A stretch of 64,000 nucleotides of DNA. It comes from UBA6627 sp965248675. Its GTDB lineage: Bacteria; Chloroflexota; Dehalococcoidia; UBA2979. Made by a program: the position numbers and the translations under genes. The stretch covers positions 496,001-560,000 of the forward strand of contig CBDFJZ010000007.1 in the NCBI GenBank assembly GCA_965248675.1. Direction: 5' to 3'. The notes under the pieces were generated by a model, which saw only the letters and a program-made list of their open reading frames with translations, did not search any database and was not told the origin of the DNA. Positions within the stretch are counted from its first letter, which is position 1, and the number at the start of each line of letters is the position of its first letter. Below are positions 49,847 through 57,874 of the stretch, in pieces.

Positions 49847-50455
49847 GTGCGAACGATGGCCGTGGTTGCAGTATGGCGGGGCGAGTTCATCGAGCGGCTC
49901 AAGGCCACGGGCAACGTCACGCTCGCGGCCACCGGGGCCGGCGTAACCCGCCAGCACGTCTACCAGACACGCAACCGGAACAAGAAGTTCAGGCGCCTGT
50001 GGGACGAGGCGCTCGAGCAGGCCGTGGATCTGCTCGATGGCGAGGCCCGCCGACGCGCCACCGGCATGACCCGCAATGTCTGGTACGCCGGCGAGATCGT
50101 GGGGGAGGAGCGCGTCTACTCGGACACGCTGCTCATCTTTTTGCTCAAAGCCCACCGGCCACACCTGTACCGCGACAACGTGAAGGTGGAGCACTCGGGC
50201 GGCATGGAGGTCACGGGCGACCGCAAGGTCACGTTCGAGTTCGTCCGGCCGGCCGGCCGGCCGGCCGGCCGAGGAGCATGCCCGCACGCTGGCCAGGCTG
50301 GCAGCCGAAGAAGCCGAGCGCGTCAGACTCGCCGAGAACACCAGCGCGGAAGTAGAGGCGGCAGAGGAGGCGCCGTGAGCGAGCTCGTGTTGGGTCCAGT
50401 TTGCGAAATTGCGCAAGTTGGAATGTGGTGTGGATCGTGTCACGTTTACGCGTGA
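49847..50455 (+). CDS. Phage small-terminase-like HTH protein with 4-bp repeat tract
   Basis: This protein is similar to small terminase subunits. It has a helix-turn-helix-like NVTLAATGAGVTRQHVYQTR near the N-terminus, then RRLWDEALEQAVDLLDGEAR and the characteristic LIFLLKAHRPHLYRDNVKVE. GTG 49847 was chosen for the GAGAGGG ribosome site about seven bases upstream; TTG 49820 is an alternative. A (CCGG) repeat at 50245-50270 lies in the last third. In the present frame the C-terminus is Gly/Arg-rich and ends at 50455. Loss of one repeat unit would restore EEHARTLARLAAEEAERVRL and a stop at about 50378 that overlaps a GTG. It would recognise phage or element DNA for packaging. Confidence 0.55.
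   Translation: MRTMAVVAVWRGEFIERLKATGNVTLAATGAGVTRQHVYQTRNRNKKFRRLWDEALEQAVDLLDGEARRRATGMTRNVWYAGEIVGEERVYSDTLLIFLLKAHRPHLYRDNVKVEHSGGMEVTGDRKVTFEFVRPAGRPAGRGACPHAGQAGSRRSRARQTRREHQRGSRGGRGGAVSELVLGPVCEIAQVGMWCGSCHVYA
50245..50270 (+). repeat. (CCGG)6.5 tetranucleotide tract inside the terminase-like gene
   Basis: 26 bp of CCGG repeated six and a half times. Each unit gained or lost shifts the reading frame, and loss of one unit would put a longer, charged, helix-like C-terminus in frame. Confidence 0.9.
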
Positions 50456-50547
50456 TCCGGCTCACCCGCTGGGATGGCGAATGGAAGTCCGCCGTTGCTC
50501 AAAACATCCGAGAGGTGCCGAGATGCTAGGCGAAGGAGAAGTACGAC

Positions 50548-50634
50548 GCCGAGGTGGCGGAATTGGCAGACGCGACGGATCTAAAACCCGTTGTCCCGCG
50601 GGGCGTGTGGGTTCGAGTCCCACCCTCGGTACCA
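50548..50634 (+). tRNA. tRNA-Leu, probable anticodon TAA, unusual anticodon loop
   Basis: An 87-base class II tRNA including a genomically encoded CCA. The acceptor strands 50548-50554 and 50624-50630 pair fully, with a G-U first pair. The T arm 50607-50623 is perfect (GTGGG, TTCGAGT, CCCAC), and a long variable arm with CCCGCGGG is present, as in Leu tRNAs. The anticodon arm is ACGGA/TCTAAAA/CCCGT. Anticodon TAA gives C at position 33 instead of the nearly universal U, and an A-C mismatch closing the loop. Reading the anticodon as CTA would restore U33 but breaks the stem. It lies inside the mobile element. Confidence 0.85.
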
Positions 50635-50713
50635 GCACGAGCGAGCCGGCGAGCATCACGGAGTTCATGCTCCGGGGTCCCGCGCTGCCCGGGGAATTAG
50701 TGGAAGGCGCCGA

Positions 50714-51737
50714 GTGAGCGCTAGGACGAAGCGGCGCACGGTACGCACACGAACGTCCCGTCTCTTCGACGCCCTCCCACCCTACCTCGGCGGCAAGCGC
50801 CGGCTGGTGCCCCTGATCCTGGGCCGACCTTGCGGCCGAGCTTCCTACGGCGGAGTGGCCCGGGGCCTCCTTCTGCGACCCGATGTGCGGGGGCGGGGCG
50901 GTGGCGCTGGCCGCCAAGGCGCAGGGGTTCGAGGTCTACGCCAGCGACCGCGCGCGCCGAGGCGCGATCGTCGCGGCTGCCCTCATCGCCAACTCCTCCG
51001 TTCGACTGCGGGAGGCGGACTGGCTGGCGACGCTGCGCCCGGATGATCTCCGAGCGAACGGGGCCGCGGCCGTGTCGGTGTTCACCCCCGCGCAGGCGCG
51101 ACGGATCGACGGCCTCCTCACGGCCGCCGCGGCGCGTCAGGCGCCTACGCGCGCCCTCCTGGAGCTGCTGGCGATCAAGCTGGTCTGCCGCCTCTTCCCG
51201 ATGTCGCTGCCCAACGCCACGGACGCGGCGCGCGCGGCGGCGGGGGAGTACGACACGATCTCCCCACGCCGGCTCGGTCACTACCTGCGCCGCGATCGCT
51301 GGATCCAACCGGCGGGCCTGCGCACCCTCGCGACCGCGATCAACGGGGGCGTGATCGGCGGCCGCGGGTACGCCACCCAGCGCGACGCGCGCGAGGCGAT
51401 CGCGGCCAGCGCGGCAGCAGTGATCTACTTGGATCCCCCCTACCCCGGCACCACCGGCTACGGCGCCTACGGCCTCCTCGACACGCTGTTGGGAGACGAG
51501 CCTCCCGCCGCCCCAGCGCCGCGCCTCGCCGATCTCTTGGATGCCGCCGTAGCGGCCCCGATCGTCGTCCTCTCGTACGGCGGGCCGGGCGTCACATTGA
51601 CCGACGTGACCGCCCAGGTCGCGCGCCACCGACAGGTGGCGCAAGCCCGCGCCATCCCCTATCCGCGCCTCCGCGCGGTCGCGAAGGAGCACACCAATGC
51701 CACCAGCCACGAGTACCTCGTCATCGCCCGGCGCTGA
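50714..51737 (+). pseudogene. D12-class adenine-specific DNA methyltransferase with one frameshift
   Basis: This Dam-like N6-adenine methyltransferase has the D12 motif order. From GTG 50714 (GGAAGG upstream) it encodes TSRLFDALPPYLGGKRRLVP, the start of the SAM-binding domain. One extra G in a GGG run near 50823 shifts the frame. The true protein then continues with ASFCDPMCGGGAVALAAKAQ (motif I) and LYLDPPYPGTTGYGAYG-like motif IV, seen as AAVIYLDPPYPGTTG. The length after repair, about 340 residues, is normal. It follows the tRNA-Leu and overlaps a ParB-like start. It could protect the element's DNA or regulate replication. A single-base sequencing error is possible. Confidence 0.72.
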
Positions 51738-51963
51738 GCGGCTGCGCGACATCCCGCTCGCCGACCTCCATCCACACCCCACGAACGCCAACGTCATGGA
51801 CGATGCGGTGCGCGCGACCCTGCGGCGCAACCTCGACCGGGAGCGGATCTGCCCGCCCCTGATCGTGCGGCCCCTGCCGGATCTCCCAGACGGCTACCAG
51901 GTCTTGGACGGTCACCAGCGGCTCGCCGTGCTGCGCGAGCTGGGCTGGCCCACGGCGCCGTCG
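51697..51963 (+). pseudogene. ParB/Srx-like N-terminal domain protein, truncated by an insertion sequence
   Basis: The ATG at 51697 overlaps the end of the methyltransferase. The visible residues include RLRDIPLADLHPHPTNANVM, PPLIVRPLPDLPDGYQVLDG and HQRLAVLRELGWPT, the ParB-like nuclease-domain pattern with its GHQR motif. Translation stops inside the insertion sequence whose end begins at 51962 and whose bases supply WDGKT and a stop. ParB-like proteins next to methyltransferases are frequent in phage and integrated elements. Confidence 0.72.
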
Positions 51964-53081
51964 TGGGACGGCAAAACCTGATAGGTGCAGCTCTGTCCTG
52001 AGATAGCAGAGTATCGGCGAGCCACGAGAGGCTCGTCTGTGCTCTACCTCCGTCTGCTTGTCGCAGCGCTCTTCGCTTCGGTCCGCGCCCGCCGAGATCT
52101 CGTCCTCGAGCACTGAGCGCTGCGGCATCAGCTCGCCGTCTGCACAAGGGGCCGTCGTCGACCGCGGCTCCGTCGCCACGACCGCCGACTCTGGTCACTG
52201 CTGGCACGTGGTTGGTCCGGCTGGCGAGGCACGCTCGTGATGGTCGAGCCGGACACGGTGGTGCGGTGGCAGCGTTCTGCTTGGCGCGCCTACTGGCGCT
52301 GGAAGAGTCGTCGCGGACCCGAGCGTCCCCACATTCCCGCCGCGTGGCAGCGGCTGATCCTGCGCATCGCCACTGAGCATCCGCGGTGGGGCGCCGTCCG
52401 CATCGTCGGCGAGCTGCGTGCCCTTGGCTTTGAGGTCAGCGCTCGCACCGTGAGCCGCTACCGCCGGCAAGCGCTGCGGCGCCCCCCGAGCCAGTCGTGG
52501 CGCACGTTTCTCCGCAACCACGCGTCCAGCATCTGGGCTGCTGACCGGTGCACGGTCCAGACCCTCACCTGCCGCACGCGCTACGTGTTCGTCGTGATCG
52601 ACCACGGCCGGCACCGCATCCGGCACTGGAACGTCACGGAGCACCCGATCGCGCCCTGGATCTGGAGGCAGATGATCGAGGCGACCGCCTGGGGTCAGCA
52701 GCCAGGGTTCCTCATCCGAGACCGCGACCGTAGCGATGGCGGAGACTTCATCGCACGCGCTCGACGGATCGGGATCGAGACGATTCTGACTCCGCTGCGC
52801 GCGCCGAACGCCAACGCCATCGCCGAGCGGGTGATCGGGACGCTCCGGCGCGAGTGCCTCGATCACGTCATCGCCGTCAACGAACGGCATCTGAGGCGGG
52901 TGCTTGGTCAGTACGTCCAGCACTACAACGCGATGCGTCCGCATCGGTCATTGGCGCTCGACTCTCCGGAGCGACGCAAGCCGGTGCGGCGGATGCCGAG
53001 CCAGCGAGTCGACAGCAAGCCGGTGCTAGGAGGTTTGCATCATGAGTATCGGTGGGCCGCATGAGGTTTTGCCGTCCCACG
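51962..53081. mobile_element. Insertion sequence copy 1 (rve-type, 18-bp inverted repeats)
   Basis: A 1.12-kb element bounded by perfect 18-bp inverted repeats reading CGTGGGACGGCAAAACCT inward (51962-51979 and 53064-53081). It encodes one plus-strand transposase. A closely similar copy lies at 59970-61090. No target duplication is evident beyond the CG at each end. The left end truncates a ParB-like gene and the right end truncates a fibronectin/spondin gene. Confidence 0.88.
52237..53064 (+). CDS. rve-superfamily transposase of insertion sequence copy 1
   Basis: This 275-residue DDE transposase has its first Asp in SIWAADRCTVQT, the second in FLIRDRDRSDGGDFIARARR and the Glu in NAIAERVIGTLRRECLD, and ends GGLHHEYRWAA. 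In-frame sequence continues upstream to GTG 52039 and encodes a typical N-domain (LRLLVAALFASVRARRDLVL, ALRHQLAV). It is interrupted by TGA at 52114, so the shorter start was used. The same TGA is present in copy 2. Translation may start at the GTG/ATG at 52237/52240, or by readthrough. The element is probably still mobile if the shorter protein suffices. Confidence 0.85.
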   Translation: MMVEPDTVVRWQRSAWRAYWRWKSRRGPERPHIPAAWQRLILRIATEHPRWGAVRIVGELRALGFEVSARTVSRYRRQALRRPPSQSWRTFLRNHASSIWAADRCTVQTLTCRTRYVFVVIDHGRHRIRHWNVTEHPIAPWIWRQMIEATAWGQQPGFLIRDRDRSDGGDFIARARRIGIETILTPLRAPNANAIAERVIGTLRRECLDHVIAVNERHLRRVLGQYVQHYNAMRPHRSLALDSPERRKPVRRMPSQRVDSKPVLGGLHHEYRWAA

Positions 53082-54617
53082 GGACTTCGTCTCGTGGTCG
53101 AGCGGGGACTTGGTTCGGAGCTGGCCGGTCGATGCCTCGAGGTCGAACGAGGCGGCGTCGGTTCTTCCCAGCGTGTAACTGACCGCCCCGCTGCTGGACG
53201 TGGCCGCGCCCGGCGCGCCGATGTCCTCGCCCGCCGCCGTGTTCTCGGGCACGCTGCGCATCGTGCTGACCGATTGAAGCGTGAAACTCAGGCTGGCCAG
53301 CGCTTCGGTTGTGAACTTGCCGGTCCCGCGAATGCTCGTGATCACGCCACGGGGGATGGTCTCGTTACTGGGTTCGAGCGCGAAGTCCTCGCCCTGCTCG
53401 GTGCCGGCGTCCCAGGGGTAGAGGTCCACCGAGTGCGCGCGCAGCCAGAGGCCTTCGGCGTCGAGCAGCGGCAGGCCAGAGACGCCCACGAACCAGTCGT
53501 GGCTCGGCGCCACCATCGTCGTCAGCGTGACCCGCGGATGCGCGCTGGCGAGCTCGGCGGTCAGGGTCTCGGAGGTCGTCGGGCCGATGACGTCCGTGCC
53601 GCCGCTCAGGACGCTGAGCGCATTCGTGCCGGCGTTCTGGACCTCGTCGCGCAGGCCGGTCCAGCCCCCTTCCTCGGCCATCGACTCAACGCCCGCGCTG
53701 GCCGGTTGGCCGCTCTCAAGGAAGGTCACGCCGACGTCGTGAACGCCGCCGATCAGACGCGAGAAGTGCGCGTCTGAGGGCAGGCCGTCGGGCGTGACCG
53801 CCACGGTCCATGCGCCCTGGAAGCGGATCGCGTAGGTGGCCGTCGAGGCGAACGGGGCGGCCGGATCGCTCCCCGGCGGGTTGAGCGAGCGGGCCTGCCC
53901 GGTGCCAGGCGCCACCGGGGTGCAGGCCCGCACCCAGCCGGAGATCTCGCTCAACCCGTGCTCGTTGATCGCCCTGATCCGGTACACGTATTGCTTGTCC
54001 GGCTTCACGGTGTCATCGGTGTAGGTGGCATCCGCCGAGCGAGTGTCCTTCTCGACGGTCTTGAAGGTTCCCTCCTGGTGGACTTCCTTGTCACGGCGCA
54101 GGATCACGTAGCCGGTGATGCTGTCGTCATCCGGGGTGTCCCAGGTGAGGGTGACGGAGTCGTGGGAGACCTCCGAGGTCAGGCCCGTGGGCGCCACCGG
54201 TGTAGGCGCCGCCGGGGTGTCGATGCGGAACCAGCGCGAACGCTCGCTCAGCCCGTGCTCGTTGATGGCCTTGATCCGGTAGGTGTAGGGAGTGTCAGCA
54301 GCCACATTGTTGTCGGTGTAGGTGGTGGCGGCGCTACCCGTGTCCGGCACCAGATCACTGAACTGGCCGCTGACGGTTGTCTCGCGATTGCGCCGCAGGA
54401 TGACGTAGCCGGTGATGGAGTCGTCCTGAGGGTCGTCCCAGGTCAGGACCACCTGGTCGTGGGACGCCGTGGCGGAAAGGCCCTTGGGCTTGGCCGGAGC
54501 GGAGCCGTTCTGCGCCTGAGCGGGGGAGAGGAGCAGGGGCAGGACGGCGGCGAGGCAGAGGGCCGCCGCGAGGGCGAGGCGTAGTGGGAGCGGGGCTGAT
54601 CCGGCGTTACGAGTCAC
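53040..54617 (-). CDS. Secreted fibronectin-III/spondin_N/cadherin-like protein, C-terminus removed by insertion sequence
   Basis: A 525-residue exported protein. The N-terminus has a signal peptide (LRLALAAALCLAAVLPLLLS then SPAQAQ, cleavage near residue 36). Two fibronectin-III domains follow (about 41-133 and 142-236), both with SITGYVILRR and NEHGLSE wording. A spondin_N domain (about 258-455) contains AHFSRLIGGVHDVGVTFLES, DWFVGVSGLPLLD and SVDLYPWDAGTEQGEDF. A partial cadherin-like repeat (MRSVPENTAAGEDIGAPGAA, ASFDLEASTGQLRTKSPLDH) is cut at 53081. The last residues come from the insertion sequence. Near-identical wording is common in SAR202-type Chloroflexota. A role in cell-surface or host/particle binding is plausible. 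Confidence 0.85.
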   Translation of the reverse strand: MTRNAGSAPLPLRLALAAALCLAAVLPLLLSPAQAQNGSAPAKPKGLSATASHDQVVLTWDDPQDDSITGYVILRRNRETTVSGQFSDLVPDTGSAATTYTDNNVAADTPYTYRIKAINEHGLSERSRWFRIDTPAAPTPVAPTGLTSEVSHDSVTLTWDTPDDDSITGYVILRRDKEVHQEGTFKTVEKDTRSADATYTDDTVKPDKQYVYRIRAINEHGLSEISGWVRACTPVAPGTGQARSLNPPGSDPAAPFASTATYAIRFQGAWTVAVTPDGLPSDAHFSRLIGGVHDVGVTFLESGQPASAGVESMAEEGGWTGLRDEVQNAGTNALSVLSGGTDVIGPTTSETLTAELASAHPRVTLTTMVAPSHDWFVGVSGLPLLDAEGLWLRAHSVDLYPWDAGTEQGEDFALEPSNETIPRGVITSIRGTGKFTTEALASLSFTLQSVSTMRSVPENTAAGEDIGAPGAATSSSGAVSYTLGRTDAASFDLEASTGQLRTKSPLDHETKSRGTAKPHAAHRYS

Positions 54618-55037
54618 GACGCGGTGTCGGCGCTATTCCGAACGTAAATGGGGGGGGGTAGAACGTCTGTGCCAACCCGTGCGGGCAGGCAGGGCATCGG
54701 AGCGGGCCGGGCGGCTCGGTGCGTCCATGGAGTGGTCGAGGGTCATCAGAGCCCCTCCCCCTTGAGTGAGGGGCTCCCCGACATCCGGCCAGCGCGTCGC
54801 CCCTCTTGCTCTAAAAGAGGAACGGGACCGGACGCGCACCAGGTGAGTCAATGACATAAGCCGTCTTGGTCACCGGCGCTCAAGACCACCGGGGCGTTGA
54901 TCCATGGTCCGGGGGGGCCGGTGATGCTGGACGGGCTGACACGCCCGAGCCTTCGCGAAACGCAGACAACCCGGACATGTGGACTGAGAAGGGGGAGGCC
55001 ACCGCAGAATCCGCGATGGCCTCCCTGTCGAACGGTG
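54618..55037. other. Intergenic stretch with IS3 debris
   Basis: Contains a run of nine Gs near 54650 and sequences unlike the neighbours. The frame open from 54897 is not coding at its 5-prime end. It is probably promoter region of the spondin protein plus the degraded left part of an IS3 element. Confidence 0.35.
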
Positions 55038-55157
55038 TTAACGCCGGGCGCCGACCAGCTCCCCCTCCCGCTCTCGCTCCAACGCCCACTCGAAGAGCGA
55101 GAGCGTTGGAGCTTCGTCCCGACGGCGGCCCTGCGGCTTGGCCTGCGCCTCGGCCAT
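55038..55157 (-). CDS. Small protein, 39 residues, of unclear family
   Basis: Minus-strand ATG 55157 encodes MAEAQAKPQGRRRDEAPTLS, LFEWALEREREGELVGARR and a stop. Short proteins ending in SLFEWALEREREaELvGAGR-like wording accompany mobile or conjugative regions in high-GC bacteria. The GGAG site upstream is closer than usual. The gene overlaps the degraded 5-prime part of the IS3 transposase on the other strand. Confidence 0.35.
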   Translation of the reverse strand: MAEAQAKPQGRRRDEAPTLSLFEWALEREREGELVGARR

Positions 55158-55217
55158 GAACTCCGCCCACGAGAACAGCCCGCGCTGCGGCTCGCCTGCT
55201 GCTCCCGGGTCTCGGTC

Positions 55218-55877
55218 CGCGTCACGCCCGGCCGCGACGAGGGATGGACCGTGAACCGCAAGCGGGTGCAACGGCTCTGGCGTGAAGAGGGGCTGCGCGT
55301 CCCGGCGAAACGCCGCAAACGCCAGCGTCTGGGGCACTCAGCGGTGCCCGCCGCCAGGCTGCGGGCCGAGCGGCCGAACCACGTTTGGGCGCTGGACTTC
55401 CAGTTCGACCAGACCGCGGACGGGCGGATCCTGAAGCTGCTCAACAGCGTCGACGAGCACACGCGGGAGGCGCTCGCGGTCGTGGCCGCCAGGAGCATCA
55501 CCGCCGCCGCCACGGCCTCAACGCTCGAGGGGATCGTCGCCCGGCGCGGGACGGCGCCTGCGTACATCCGTTGCGACAACGGGTCCGAGCTCACGGCCAA
55601 CGCCCGGCGCGACTGGTGCCGGTTCTCCGGCACAGGCAGCAGCTACATCGAGCCCGGCGCGCCGTGGGAGAACCCATACGTCGAGTCGTTCAACGGCCGG
55701 TTGCGCGACGAGTTCCTGGCCGTCGAGCAGTTCGACAGCCTGCTCGAGGCGCAGGTGCTGCTCGAGGACTGGCGGATCGAGTACAACACGAAGCGCCCGC
55801 ACAGCAGCCTGGGCTGGCTCCCCCCGGCTGCCTACGCCGAGCGCTGGGAGGCTCAGCTACACGCTGGACTCTCATAA
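55218..55877 (+). pseudogene. IS3-family transposase (orfB) remnant, N-terminally truncated
   Basis: From about 55218 the plus strand encodes the second half of an IS3 orfB: GWTVNRKRVQRLWREEGLRV, then the first Asp in HVWALDFQFDQTADGR, the second in AYIRCDNGSELTAN, and the Glu in NPYVESFNGRLRDEFL, ending RPHSSLGWLPPAAYAERW. The catalytic core is complete, but the N-terminal helix-turn-helix and orfA are missing or scrambled. A possible right end of the element lies near 55895-55913 (AAGGGGGTCCGGTCA). No matching left end was found. Confidence 0.78.
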
Positions 55878-56107
55878 GCGGTGGTCTCGCAAAGGGGGTC
55901 CGGTCAGAGGGGCAGCGTCAATCTCAGGGCGCGCGCCAGGAGCGAAGTCGTGGCTCCGTCGTGACCGCCGAGCCTCATGCCGCGGCCGTCTCCGGGAGCA
56001 GCGAGCGCCATCGCGCTGCGAACAGCCGCCGCTGCTCGGCGAGAGGCATGGAGTCGCCTTGCCCGCCGATCCGGTTGTGCTACCAGAAAATGTCGTCCGC
56101 CCGAATG
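55878..56107. other. Junction region between IS3 and E1-beta remnants
   Basis: On the minus strand the sequence includes a short frame NRIGGQGDSMPLAEQRRLFA ending ETAAA, interrupted upstream by a stop. It looks like the C-terminus of another decayed gene, but I cannot assign it. Confidence 0.3.
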
Positions 56108-56416
56108 TCACGCGGCGAGACGTTCGTACTCGTGATGCAGCCCGCCCAGGATCGGCCGACCCACGACTTGGCCCTCGCTCCCCGTCGCCGCTGCGCCGAG
56201 CGAGGCTCCGATGAACGCTGTCTCCGAGAGCGGTGTGTCGATCACGCGCTTTGGGCCGAATCGCTTGTAAAGCCCCTGGGTGATTCCATAAATCGCCTGA
56301 CGTCCGATACCCTCGCCGATCACGAATACGCGTTCGTCGCGCTCGAGCTCCTCGCGATGCGCGTGCGAGAGCGCTTCGGAGACTGTCAGTTCTGTCGTCG
56401 CCACTTGAGTCGTCAT
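56108..56416 (-). pseudogene. E1-beta (2-oxoacid/acetoin dehydrogenase) N-terminal fragment fused to an insertion-sequence tail
   Basis: The minus strand from 56416 encodes TVSEALSHAHREELERDERV, FVIGEGIGRQAIYGITQGLY and RVIDTPLSETAFIGASLGAA, the first 80 residues of E1-beta-type transketolase-like subunits. Similarity then stops. The last 17 residues read GRPILGGLHHEYERLAA, which matches the C-terminus of the rve transposases elsewhere in this window (GGLHHEYRWAA). A related insertion sequence has therefore replaced the rest of the gene. It follows the E1-alpha gene by 42 bp. Confidence 0.78.
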
Positions 56417-56458
56417 CGCCTCAGTCCTCGTCTGCGCTATGCAGGTTGTCCGGAACCG

Positions 56459-57467
56459 CTAGTCGCGGTTGATCGGGATCGGGTTCGTGAAGAGGTCGTC
56501 GAAGATCTCCTCTGGGTCGGGGTACGGGCTCTCGCGGGCGAACTGCACCGCGTCCTCGATCGCCCTGCGCGCGCGCTCCTCGTGCCCGGTAAGCTCCGCC
56601 TCGCTCGCGATCCCCTGCTCGATCAATCGCTCGCGGTGGATCTTGAGCGGGTCGCGCGCGCGCCACTCCTCGACCTCGGCCGTTGAGCGGTAGCGGTCCG
56701 CGTCGGGCATGCTTTCGAGGATGCGATCCATTCCCGCCGAGTGCTCGTTATAGCGGTAGGTTCGGCACTCGACCAGGGAGGGCCCGTGACCCGCGCGAGC
56801 GCGGGCGACCGCCTCCTTCACCGCCAGCACGTCCTGACCGTCGATCAGCAACGCCGGCATGTTGTACGCGGAGGCACGGTCGGAGACGTTCTCGACAGCG
56901 ACCATGTCGCGGAAGCTGTCGCTCATGGCGTACTGGTTGTTCTCGCAGAGGAAGATCACCGGCAGCTTCCAAATCGAGGCCATGTTCATGGTCTCGTGGC
57001 AGGCGCCCTCATTGCTGGCGCCGTCGCCGAAGAACGTCATCGAGACGCGACCGTCGCCACGGATCCAACTCGCCAGCGCCGCGCCCGCCGCAACCGGCAC
57101 GCCTGATGCGAGGATCCCCGACTCCCCGAGGATGCCGACGCTGAAGTCGGCCAGGTGCATCGAGCCGCCCTTGCGCTTGCAGTACCCGGTGCGCTTGCCG
57201 AACAGCTCGGCCATCGCACGGTTCACGTCGGCCCCCTTGGCGATTCGGGTGTCCGTGCGAGCGGTGGTTCCCGGTGATGTAGTCGTCATCGCGCAGGGCG
57301 GCGCAGGCACCGACCGCGACCGCCTCCTCGCCAACGTAGGTGTGTACCGCGCCCACGAGCTGGCCCTCGTTGATCAGGCGATCCGCCGTGTCGTCAAAGT
57401 GGCGGATCAGCAGCATCCGGTCGTACATGCGGACGTAGAGTTCCTTCCGTTTCGTCTCGGTTGTCAC
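56459..57467 (-). pseudogene. E1-alpha subunit of a 2-oxoacid/acetoin dehydrogenase, one frameshift
   Basis: GTG 57467, preceded by GGGGAG, encodes YVRMYDRMLLIRHFDDTADR and VGAVHTYVGEEAVAVGACAA, the E1-alpha N-terminus. A single frame change near 57250 leads to the main frame, KGADVNRAMAELFGKRTGYC, with the thiamine-diphosphate motif MTFFGDGASNEGACHETMNM and ending ENNQYAMS. The C-terminus ends at 56459. The protein of about 335 residues would decarboxylate a 2-oxo acid and pass the acyl group to a lipoyl E2, which is absent here. With E1-beta truncated as well, the complex is dead. Confidence 0.8.
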
Positions 57468-57874
57468 ACGATCTCCCCTCGGTACGCCCTGGCTACGCGC
57501 AGTGTTCGCGCCGGCATTATGCACCCACGCCCGGGTCGCGCCAGAGCTCGATGGCGGCGAACGCGGTGACGACGATCGCCAGCACGGCCGCGGGCGCCGC
57601 GTCGCCGGCAAGCCAGTGCGTGGCGACGAGCACCGCGTTCACGGCGAGCCGCAGCAGGGGCGTGGAGAGGAGTGGAAGTCAAGCTGACAAGCGCCAGATC
57701 GGGGCTGGCGTAGACGTCGTGAGGCCCAGGGCCACGAGCCCGGCGGCCTCAGCGCCACCTGGCTGCGCGCCCGCGGGTCCGCTGAAGCGCAGACGTCGGG
57801 GTCCCTCCTCACGCGGCGCCGGACTATCCTTACCGCGATCTCATGGCGTTCCGCGCTGCAATCTCAGAGGTGAG
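57468..57874. other. Intergenic stretch with a possible membrane-protein tail
   Basis: On the minus strand about 50 codons near 57517-57680 read LLRLAVNAVLVATHWLAGDA, AAVLAIVVTAFAAIELWRDP, a hydrophobic pattern like a transporter or membrane-protein C-terminus. It lacks a start and is cut at its upstream side, so it is probably another relic. The UroD-like gene's GAGG ribosome site lies at the right end. Confidence 0.35.

Noticed and set aside
21322..52116. Genetic-code recoding of TGA suggested by in-frame TGA in an LLM gene and in both insertion-sequence copies
   Set aside because: Many intact genes end with TGA in exactly the expected place, for example the CoA-transferase A stop overlapping the next ATG. 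TGA is therefore a normal stop in this organism.
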